Origin: Granulicella arctica
GTDB taxonomy: Bacteria > Acidobacteriota > Terriglobia > Terriglobales > Acidobacteriaceae
Assembly (NCBI RefSeq): GCF_025685605.1
Contig: NZ_JAGTUT010000001.1
Location: 2,666,001 to 2,730,000, forward strand
DNA length: 64,000 nt
Reading direction: 5' to 3'
Every line of letters begins with the position of its first letter. The stretch's first letter is position 1. A program made the position numbers and the translations under genes. This document shows, piece by piece, positions 54,377 through 61,661 of this stretch. The notes beneath the pieces are model-generated. The model saw nothing but the letters and a program-made list of their open reading frames with translations, searched no databases and was not told the DNA's origin.

Positions 54377-56653
54377 TCAGTGAGTCATGAGCTGGAAGAT
54401 GTCTTCAGGAAGCAGCGGTATCTCGGTGAAGGCAATATCGGTAGCGTGCTCGATGGCGTTCAGAATGGCCGGGGCGGGACCATCCATGGGAAGCTCGCCA
54501 ATGCCCTTTGCTCCGAAGGCTCCGTGGATGCTTGGGATCTCTTCGAAGTGAACGTGGATGGGTGGGAGATCGGCGCTGGTAGGCATGATGTAGTTCGTCA
54601 TCTGATTGTTGGTCATGCGGCCGTCGTTGTAGACGCATTTCTCATAGAGGGCATAGCCGATGCCTTGTGCTACGCCACCCTGAATCTGACCAGCAGCGAG
54701 GATGGGATGCAGCACCTTGCCGACCTCCTGCAGTGCGTGGAAGTTCGTTACGGTGGCGGCGTAGGTGGTGGTGTCGACCGCCACCTCGGCCACGTAGACG
54801 GCCCAGGCATAAGTGGGATAGGCGTCGCCTTTGTACTGGTCGTCATCCCAGAAGATGGGCGGTGCGCCAGAGGGTAGCTCGTAACGGGCGCTGACATTGA
54901 GTGACCCGTGCTGGGCGAGGTAGTGCAGTGCTGCCGTCCGGAACTGCTCGGGCGTGTAGGGCAGTTCGAGATGGCCTGAGCTGACGAGTGCGGCGCAAAG
55001 TTTCTGTGAGGCTGTTTCAACGAGTTTGCCGACGATCATGGCGGTACGGCTGGCGACGGTTGGCCCGGAGTTGGGAACGCGGGCGGTGTCGGGCTGGGCA
55101 ATGAGGACTTCGCTATAGGGTAGGCCGAGCGTCTCGGCCGCTACCTGGGTGAGGATGGTGTTCGTTCCCTGGCCGAATTCGGTGGAGGAGGCGAGGAGGT
55201 TGGGGCGACCTTCCGGGGTGAGTTCGATCTCGACGAGGGAGTTGAGGCGGCGCTCGCCGGAGCCGGTGAAGCCTGCGCCGTGCATGAAGCTGGCGAAGCC
55301 GATGCCGCGCTTGATGGTGCTGCCGGGGTTGGTGCGGTCGAACTCGGCGCGGCGCTGGTGGTAGTTCGACTCGGTGAGGGCGCGGGTAAGGAGATTCTGC
55401 ATGTCGACCGGATCGCTGAGGTGCTGGCCCGTGGCGGTGTGGCCTCCGGGTGCGAGGAAGTTGCGGCGGCGCAGCTCTTCGGGGGTGAGCCCGATGACTT
55501 TGGCGATCTTGTCCATGTGGCGCTCAAGAGCGAAGATGCTCTGCGGTGCGCCGAAGCCGCGAAAGGCTCCATGTGGCGGGACGTTGGTCGCCATGGCTTT
55601 GGATGAGACGCGTAGAGTCGGCCAGTGATAGGGTCCGGGAGCGTGGATGGTGCCGCGCGAGAGGACGACGGGCGAGAGGGTGGCGTAGGCTCCGCCGTCG
55701 ATGGCAAACTCGATCTCGCCGCCGAGGAGTTTGCCGTCCTTCGAAACTGCGGTGCGGTGGCGGGTGCGGCTGGGGTGGCGCTTCGTGGTGCCGGCCATGT
55801 CTTCTGCGCGGTCGTAACAGATCTTTACGGGGTGGCCGGACTTCATGGCGAGCAGGGCGGCGTGCGAGCCGATGACGCTAGGGAAGTCTTCCTTGCCGCC
55901 GAAGGCTCCGCCGGTCTCGGTCTGGATGACGCGGCACTTTTCGGCGGGAAGGTTGAAGACGAGGGTAAGGGCGTGGACGAGATAGTAGGGACACTGCATG
56001 GAGCCCTGGACGGTGACGCCGGCCTCGGGGGAGTATTCGGCGATGATGCCGTTGTTTTCGATGTAGAGCTGCTCCTGCGCGCCGGTGCGGTACTCGCCTT
56101 CGACGATGAAGTCGGCCTCGGCGAAGATGCTCTCGAGGTCTTCCGGCGAACCTTTCTCCATGAGGTAGGTCTTGAAGGTGTTGGGGGTTCCACCGTGCTG
56201 GCTGCCGTGCCAGATCACCCTGGAGGCATCGCCATCGGCTCCGATCTCCGCGTCTTCGATGGTGAAGACGCCGGGTAGTTCGTCGTAGGTAATCTCTACG
56301 GCGAGAACAGCGGCGGGCAGGACGGAGCGGTCGGGATGGGCGAGAAGGACGATGGGCTCCTCGGGATGGTTGACGTAGCCGTCGGCGAGGCAGGGGTGAT
56401 CTTTGGTGAGATGGACGATGGTGTTTTCGCCGGGAATGTCGGCGGCGGTGACGATGGTGAACTCGTGCCAGGGAATGTGCGGCGGGAAGGTGATGGAGGT
56501 GATGCGGCCACGCGCCACGGCAGAGCGAACGGTGGCTCCAAACCACATGCCGGGAAGGCTGATGTCGTCGACGTATTGAGCTTTGCCCAGGACCTTGGCG
56601 CGGCCTTCTTTGCGGATGGGGGAGCGACCTACGGTCTGGAGAGGATCGGACAT
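54377..56653 (-). CDS. Molybdenum hydroxylase large subunit (xanthine dehydrogenase family, molybdopterin-binding)
   Basis: 758 residues from ATG 56653 (SDPLQTVGRSPIRKEG); an in-frame ATG at 56731 reads through a terminator stem and is rejected. Holds the molybdenum-cytosine-dinucleotide site. Motifs: GRAKVLGKAQYVDD, QTETGGAFGGKEDFP, PHGAFRGFGAPQ, EFGQGTNTILTQVAAE and the C-terminal GAKGIGELPM with the base-catalyst Glu. Substrate (purine, aldehyde or aromatic heterocycle) cannot be decided. It is split from its 2Fe-2S and FAD subunits by the RiPP-like cassette. No strong ribosome site. Confidence 0.94.
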   Translation of the reverse strand: MSDPLQTVGRSPIRKEGRAKVLGKAQYVDDISLPGMWFGATVRSAVARGRITSITFPPHIPWHEFTIVTAADIPGENTIVHLTKDHPCLADGYVNHPEEPIVLLAHPDRSVLPAAVLAVEITYDELPGVFTIEDAEIGADGDASRVIWHGSQHGGTPNTFKTYLMEKGSPEDLESIFAEADFIVEGEYRTGAQEQLYIENNGIIAEYSPEAGVTVQGSMQCPYYLVHALTLVFNLPAEKCRVIQTETGGAFGGKEDFPSVIGSHAALLAMKSGHPVKICYDRAEDMAGTTKRHPSRTRHRTAVSKDGKLLGGEIEFAIDGGAYATLSPVVLSRGTIHAPGPYHWPTLRVSSKAMATNVPPHGAFRGFGAPQSIFALERHMDKIAKVIGLTPEELRRRNFLAPGGHTATGQHLSDPVDMQNLLTRALTESNYHQRRAEFDRTNPGSTIKRGIGFASFMHGAGFTGSGERRLNSLVEIELTPEGRPNLLASSTEFGQGTNTILTQVAAETLGLPYSEVLIAQPDTARVPNSGPTVASRTAMIVGKLVETASQKLCAALVSSGHLELPYTPEQFRTAALHYLAQHGSLNVSARYELPSGAPPIFWDDDQYKGDAYPTYAWAVYVAEVAVDTTTYAATVTNFHALQEVGKVLHPILAAGQIQGGVAQGIGYALYEKCVYNDGRMTNNQMTNYIMPTSADLPPIHVHFEEIPSIHGAFGAKGIGELPMDGPAPAILNAIEHATDIAFTEIPLLPEDIFQLMTH

Positions 56654-56717
56654 TTCGGGTGTTCGGTAAGGATAGAACGAAAGGCCGAGCGCGTCATTTT
56701 TCTGACGGTGTGGACCA

Positions 56718-56757
56718 TGCAGAAGGCCCATCCGGGTGAGCGGATGGGCCTTCTGCA
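56718..56757 (-). terminator. Terminator after the sedolisin gene
   Basis: AGAAGGCCCATCCG (56721-56734) pairs perfectly with CGGATGGGCCTTCT (56741-56754), extended to 17 bp by TGC/GCA; loop of 6. Seventeen bases after the stop at 56774. No U-tract. Confidence 0.7.
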
Positions 56758-56773
56758 GTACATGGCGCGAGCC

Positions 56774-58399
56774 TTACTTTGCGGCTTTGGCTTTCTTTGC
56801 AGCTGCCTTGTTCGTTGCTGCGGCAGCACCGAGCAACGTGACGATCTTGTTGCCGATTGGGGAGCCGAGGCCGGTGCAGGCGTCCCAGCCGGGGCCAGCC
56901 TTGTAGGTTCCATTGTTGCCGGAGGTAATGTCGCGGAAGGCAGACTTGCCCTTCGCGGCGTAGATCGTCGGCTGGATGAAGCCTGCGGATTTTTTGTTGG
57001 CTGCATTGCTGACGGCGATGAGACCGGCCCAGAGTGGAGCGACGGCGCTGGTGCCGCCGATCACAATGGTCTGGCCGTCAACCCGGATGGTGTAGCCGGT
57101 TGCCGGGTCAGCGTCACCTGAAACATCGGGGACGCCTCTGCCGACGAAGGTGCCGATCTTTGGCACGGCAGAACTGGCCTGCCAGGAAGGAAGGGCGAAC
57201 TTGGTGCTGACGCCGCCACCAGTTGCGCCTTCATTTGCGGCAGTCTCGTTCCAGACGACCTCAGAGGAGATGGTCGATCCGGAGCCGACGAGCTTGGTGC
57301 CTCCGCAGGCGAGGACGTGAGGGCTGGAGGCTGGAAAGTCGACGTTGTTGCCGGAGCCTCCGTCGCCTGAGCCGTTATCGCCGGCGGCTACGGTGATGGT
57401 GATGCCGAGGGCTGCGGCAGACTGGCAAGCGGCGTCGAGCGCGGTAAGCGACTGCTGCGTCCAGCTGGACTCGCGCCCGCCCCAGCTGATGGAGATGACG
57501 CTTGGCTTGTTCTTGGTGTCATGGACGGCAGAGGCGATCGCGTCGATGAAGCCCTGGTCGGTGTTGGGCGCGAAGTAGACAACGATCTTTGCGCCGGGAG
57601 CGACTGCGGCGGCCACCTCGATATCGAGCATCACCTCACCGTCGGCTCCGTTGATGCCGTCGGACTTGCTCTTGCCGCCGTCTACCGAGACTGCGGTGAC
57701 GCTGGGAGCTTTTTGGCCGAGCGTCTTGAAGTAGGCGGTGAGGTCTGCTGTCTTGTAGCCGCCGCCGAGTTCGATGATGCCGATGGTCTGGCCTGTTGCG
57801 CCGGTAGTTGGGAAGCCGTAGAGCGCAGCGATCTGGACGGGAGTGAAGGAGGTGTTGGCAGCGGCAGCGTTTGGACGGATGCCTGACCCTGGTGCCGACT
57901 CTTTCAGAATGCGAAAGTGGGGCTGTGCCTGAGGACGATTGTCGAGGCCGAGAACGGCGACCACAACGCCGGCCAATTCTGAGGGAACGTAAATGGCACC
58001 TTCACGAATGCGAAAGCTTCCGCTGTCGGTAGTGACCTGCTTCAGCGTGACGCCGAAGGCCTTCTGCATGGCGGCTGCCGATCCAGAGATCAGGACGGTA
58101 CGGCGTTCGGGCTTGGGTGTGTCTTTCTCGACCGTCAGGCCGTACTCGGTGGCAAAGGCTTTGATGAGCTTCAGGTCGGCCTTGTCGGCTGCGTGATTCT
58201 TGGCGTACTCCGTCCGGGTGAGGCGTACCTTACCGAGGGTTTTAGTGTTGAGCGGCGACTTGCGCCGTACGACGACGGAGACAACAATCTTACCGGTCGC
58301 GGCCTTTTCAGCCGCAGTGTGAAATGCCTCTTTCTCGCTTCCGGGGAGAACCTGCTTTTCCTGTGCTGCGAATCGAGCTGCAATTTTCTTGGGAGCCAT
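56774..58399 (-). CDS. S53 family peptidase (sedolisin / kumamolisin type)
   Basis: 541 residues from ATG 58399, with AGGAA upstream; the ATG at 58474 adds 25 residues without support. Acid serine-carboxyl protease. The prodomain (about 1-170, with the VVVRRKSPLNTK region) is followed by the catalytic domain: Glu255 and Asp259 (GEVMLDIEVA), Asp341 (AAGDNGSGD) and nucleophile Ser451 in GGTSAVAP (usually SGTS). The C-terminal calcium site is visible (DITSGNNG, GPGWDACTGLGSP). No signal peptide is seen, though family members are normally exported. Ends in a Lys/Ala tail. Confidence 0.94.
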   Translation of the reverse strand: MAPKKIAARFAAQEKQVLPGSEKEAFHTAAEKAATGKIVVSVVVRRKSPLNTKTLGKVRLTRTEYAKNHAADKADLKLIKAFATEYGLTVEKDTPKPERRTVLISGSAAAMQKAFGVTLKQVTTDSGSFRIREGAIYVPSELAGVVVAVLGLDNRPQAQPHFRILKESAPGSGIRPNAAAANTSFTPVQIAALYGFPTTGATGQTIGIIELGGGYKTADLTAYFKTLGQKAPSVTAVSVDGGKSKSDGINGADGEVMLDIEVAAAVAPGAKIVVYFAPNTDQGFIDAIASAVHDTKNKPSVISISWGGRESSWTQQSLTALDAACQSAAALGITITVAAGDNGSGDGGSGNNVDFPASSPHVLACGGTKLVGSGSTISSEVVWNETAANEGATGGGVSTKFALPSWQASSAVPKIGTFVGRGVPDVSGDADPATGYTIRVDGQTIVIGGTSAVAPLWAGLIAVSNAANKKSAGFIQPTIYAAKGKSAFRDITSGNNGTYKAGPGWDACTGLGSPIGNKIVTLLGAAAATNKAAAKKAKAAK

Positions 58400-58614
58400 G
58401 GACGTTCCTCGTAATTGAAGTGTGTTGCCTGTGAGCGGTGGCCCGGGCAGATGAGTATGTAGTCTTCCGCGCAATGATAGTAGCCCGAGATGAACGGAGA
58501 AGAAAGAAAATATCGCTCATTTTTAGGACGTCCTGTGGAAGAGACTACGGCTTGTGTCTGGGTTAGACTGACACCACTTTGACGGGTTAGGTTTCTGAGA
58601 GAAGGATAGGGCTT

Positions 58615-59460
58615 ATGGCAACGAAGAAATTTCAGACGATCGACGCGCACCATCATCTTTGGCGATATTCGCGGAGCGAGTTCGGTTGGATCGACGATTC
58701 GATGGAGACGTTACAAAAGAACTTTTTGCCAGCCGACCTGATTCGCGAGATGGCAGCGGCTGACGTCGATGGTGCCGTCGCGGTGCAGGCGCGTCAGACT
58801 TTGGACGAGACGCGATGGCTGCTGGATCAGGCAGAAGATTGTGCAGCGATTCGCGGTGTGGTGGGATGGGCACCGATCGCCGGTGAAGAGTTCCCGGGGA
58901 TTATGGAAGAGTTCGAAGACAGGCCGAAGTTGAGAGGGCTGCGGCACGTAATCCACGATGAGGTGGACGATGAGTACATTTTGCGTGAGGACTTCAACTC
59001 AGGAATACGTGCGATGCGGGGGAGTGGGCTGGTCTACGACATACTTATCTTCGCGCGGCATCTGCCGCAGACAATCGAATTTGTCGATAAGCACCCGGAG
59101 CAGGTCTTCGTGCTGGACCATGTGGCAAAGCCGCTGATTCGGGATGGTGTTCTTGAGCCATGGGCGGCGCAGATGCAGGAGCTTGGGCGGCGCGATAACG
59201 TGTGGTGCAAACTCTCCGGCCTGGTAACGGAAGCAGACTGGACATCGTGGGATGACGCTTCCCTGAAGCCGTATTTTGATGCCGCCGTGACGGCATTTGG
59301 CCCGGCGCGGCTACTGGTTGGATCGGACTGGCCGGTGTGCCTGCTGGCTTCGGAGTACGAACGATGGTTTGCGGTGTTGCGGCGGTACTTCGCGGCCTAC
59401 AGCGAAGATGAGCGAGCCGCGATATTCGGCGGCAATGCTGTAGAAGTGTACGGATTGTAG
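58615..59460 (+). CDS. Amidohydrolase-family lactonase-like protein
   Basis: 281 residues. TIM-barrel metal-dependent hydrolase of the amidohydrolase-2 group: N-terminal TIDAHHHLW, FVLDHVAKP in the middle, and GSDWPVC near the end holding the metal-binding Asp. The pattern is closest to L-fuconolactonase and related sugar lactonases, but the substrate is not provable. AAGGA precedes ATG. The stop codon lies inside the palindromic terminator shared with the convergent gene. Confidence 0.9.
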   Translation: MATKKFQTIDAHHHLWRYSRSEFGWIDDSMETLQKNFLPADLIREMAAADVDGAVAVQARQTLDETRWLLDQAEDCAAIRGVVGWAPIAGEEFPGIMEEFEDRPKLRGLRHVIHDEVDDEYILREDFNSGIRAMRGSGLVYDILIFARHLPQTIEFVDKHPEQVFVLDHVAKPLIRDGVLEPWAAQMQELGRRDNVWCKLSGLVTEADWTSWDDASLKPYFDAAVTAFGPARLLVGSDWPVCLLASEYERWFAVLRRYFAAYSEDERAAIFGGNAVEVYGL

Positions 59461-59484
59461 GAGAGGGATCGATCCCTCTCCTAC
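59457..59484. terminator. Bidirectional palindromic terminator between convergent genes
   Basis: GTAGGAGAGGGATC (59457-59470) and GATCCCTCTCCTAC (59471-59484): a perfect 28-bp palindrome that includes the TAG of the lactonase gene and ends 3 bp before the stop of the membrane protein gene. Confidence 0.75.
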
Positions 59485-59487
59485 ACA

Positions 59488-60330
59488 TCAGAAGTGGCGC
59501 AGCGGTTCGGCGGTTTCGCGGACGGGAACGGCCGGATCGACCGGGTAGATCGGGTCCGGCTTGTTGTCGACGGTGCGCTCAAGAGAGCGGCTGACGATGT
59601 CGCGAGAGCCGAGTCCGACGGCGAGCGCAAGGGTAAGAACGATGCCGCCAAAGAGAATGCCAAAGGCGAGTTCAACGACCGTCCCGCCGATCTGGAGATG
59701 ATCGAGGACCATCGCCGCAGTGAGTACGAGAACGAGCCACTTGACGCCAAGTGAGAGGAATCGTGCGTACTGAAGCTGCGCATTGACCGCGCCGATCAGG
59801 ATGGAACGTGCGAGGAAGCGGGCTATGATGTTGCCGATCAGGAGCAGAAGAAGCGCGCCGACCGCGTGGGTGAAGTAAGGCAGAAAGGAGAAGTTCAATG
59901 TAGAACCCGTAGCGTAGGAGGCGTCGAAGGCGGAGAAGCCGATGACGAGTCCAAGGAAGACGCAGACCCAGAAGGCGACGCGGCCTACGAGAGCCGTGGG
60001 GCTGTGGGATGGCGACCAGTCGGCGACCCCGGTGCTCTGGTTGCGGGCGAAGCGCTCATCGAACTTGAGAGCAGTGAGGCTTCGGCGCAGGATCCAACTG
60101 AGTAGAATGCCTAAGCCGGTGAGCACGGCCAGCGCGATGATGAGGGCGAGCAGGCCGGGGAGAATCCTGACGAGCAACGAGACGACGCTATAGGTCGACT
60201 GCTGCAGCGCGTCGGTCATGTGGCTCCAGACGGAGGTGTTATCCACGTAGGTCGGCTGCGGATAGTTCAAGACCGGCTGGTCGGGCTGCTGAAGCTGCTG
60301 CTGGAGGAAAAGGGTAAGTGAGTGACCCAT
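59488..60330 (-). CDS. Mechanosensitive-channel-like membrane protein (conserved TM-helix repeat type)
   Basis: 280 residues. A hydrophilic start (QQQLQQPDQP) leads to about five hydrophobic segments, the first near LLVRILPGLLALIIALAVL. The C-terminal GLGSRDIVSRSLE is the conserved turn that follows the pore helix in small-conductance channel relatives carrying the TM-helix domain (CmpX-like). The large cytosolic MscS domain is absent, so gating by tension is unproven. AAGGAG precedes ATG. A role in osmotic response fits the nearby trehalose gene. Confidence 0.82.
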   Translation of the reverse strand: MGHSLTLFLQQQLQQPDQPVLNYPQPTYVDNTSVWSHMTDALQQSTYSVVSLLVRILPGLLALIIALAVLTGLGILLSWILRRSLTALKFDERFARNQSTGVADWSPSHSPTALVGRVAFWVCVFLGLVIGFSAFDASYATGSTLNFSFLPYFTHAVGALLLLLIGNIIARFLARSILIGAVNAQLQYARFLSLGVKWLVLVLTAAMVLDHLQIGGTVVELAFGILFGGIVLTLALAVGLGSRDIVSRSLERTVDNKPDPIYPVDPAVPVRETAEPLRHF

Positions 60331-60413
60331 GTCGAAAAACTCCTTCTAGCTAAATCATTTTGTCGTCGATGCGTGTCGCGTTCTGAGCTTGTATGCAGAG
60401 AAATGCAGTTAGA

Positions 60414-61616
60414 TCAAGGATTGAAGCGATCCGGCCATCGCCAGCGAGAGACGAGGTAGGGCTTGTCGGCCTCGAAGGCTGCGGCCTGTGCTTCGATGTG
60501 CGCCTCGGGACTTGTCCCACTATTCGCGAGCAGAATGTGTGAGGCGACCCAGGCAAGATAGAGCGGTGTCAGCGCGCCGAGCAGGTGGCCACGGTTGATC
60601 GTGCGCAGACGCCACGCGAGAATAAAGTCGTACACGATGCGCGCCCAGAGAGCATCGGGCATACGGAAGCTTGCAGGCGGCATCTGCGAGAGGCGTTTCA
60701 GGCCGAGCAGGGAGTTCGGCGGCAGGACGAGTGACCAGATCTCGTGGAGGTTGGTGTACGCGATGCGGAACGAATCGAGCATCGGCTGCACGTCCGGCAT
60801 GCTTGTGTCGGTGACTGGAGGGAAGCTGGTAGTGGGAGGCTGAATGCCGCGAGCGCGCTGCCAGTAGCTTGCCTTCAGTTCGACGTCGCTGAATAGCGAG
60901 CCCGTGATCTGGGCAAGCAGCGAGTTGAGGTCTGGCGAGTTCGGCTGCGGAATGATTCGTGTGCCTACTTCAATCTCCGTAATGGAGAAGTTCGCAGAAG
61001 CAGCTTCGGCGATGGGCCAGATTAGAGCGTCGTTCTGGTTGACGGCGGTAAACTTCTGCGCCGCGGTGGCAAGGCGTTCTGCCATGCGTATGGAGAGGCC
61101 GAGGTCGAGCGCCAGCGGGTAGCGTGGCGCGGCTCCGTAGATGGCTCGGCTGACTGGATAGAGAATGGCCGAATTGACTAGGCCGTCACGAGGACCCACG
61201 TCGTAGCAAGCGACGGCAAGATCAACGCGGGTCGCTGCAAGCGCTAATTCGCGCAGTGCACCCGGATGCAGCGATTGTGCATCGGCGCCGAGCACGAGGC
61301 ACGTTGCGGCTTGGTGCTCCTTCGCAATCCTATAGGTGTTGAGGTAGTCGGCGGCCGAAAGCACCCAGCAGTTGGGCGAAGGAGCCGGAGGCGTGTAGGG
61401 TACCAGTTGAATCGCTTCCGACGGTATCGTTATCTCCGTGGCGTCGGGAGAAGCCACCAGAACGTCTTGACCAGGGAAGGCCGTGGTGAGATTGGCGAGT
61501 ATCATCTGCAGAGAGTCGTGAGGAAAAGACCCCAGGCTGACGAGCAGGCCAGGAATTTTGCCCGGTTCGGCGGGTGTATACGCTGCTGTTGCGGTAGTCG
61601 TTTCGAGATTAGCCAT
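60414..61616 (-). CDS. Putative GT-A glycosyltransferase (glucosyl-/mannosylglycerate synthase-like)
   Basis: 400 residues. N-terminal GLLVSLGSFPHDSLQMILANL resembles the nucleotide-sugar-binding start of GT-A enzymes. CLVLGADAQSL stands where a DxD would be expected but keeps only one Asp. NSAILYPVSRAIYG followed by PLALDLGLSIRMAERL resembles the acceptor region of mannosylglycerate and glucosyl-phosphoglycerate synthases. The helical C-terminus has a WARIVYDFILAWRLRTINR stretch. It lies 45 bp after the treS-mak gene, so a role with compatible solutes or glycogen-like glucan is plausible. Family assignment is tentative. Confidence 0.6.
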   Translation of the reverse strand: MANLETTTATAAYTPAEPGKIPGLLVSLGSFPHDSLQMILANLTTAFPGQDVLVASPDATEITIPSEAIQLVPYTPPAPSPNCWVLSAADYLNTYRIAKEHQAATCLVLGADAQSLHPGALRELALAATRVDLAVACYDVGPRDGLVNSAILYPVSRAIYGAAPRYPLALDLGLSIRMAERLATAAQKFTAVNQNDALIWPIAEAASANFSITEIEVGTRIIPQPNSPDLNSLLAQITGSLFSDVELKASYWQRARGIQPPTTSFPPVTDTSMPDVQPMLDSFRIAYTNLHEIWSLVLPPNSLLGLKRLSQMPPASFRMPDALWARIVYDFILAWRLRTINRGHLLGALTPLYLAWVASHILLANSGTSPEAHIEAQAAAFEADKPYLVSRWRWPDRFNP

Positions 61617-61661
61617 CGGACTTTCTTCTTCCTGGAGGTGGCGGCACTTCTATATCGGATG

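Noticed and set aside
50177..54377. Canonical lasso peptide gene cluster
   Set aside because: Only the precursor leader motif matches; no B1, B2 or C protein was found nearby.
54245..54877. 210-codon plus-strand frame
   Set aside because: Mostly antisense to the hydroxylase large subunit and without a ribosome site.
56654..56731. 26-codon N-terminal extension of the hydroxylase large subunit
   Set aside because: It translates the stem of the preceding terminator.
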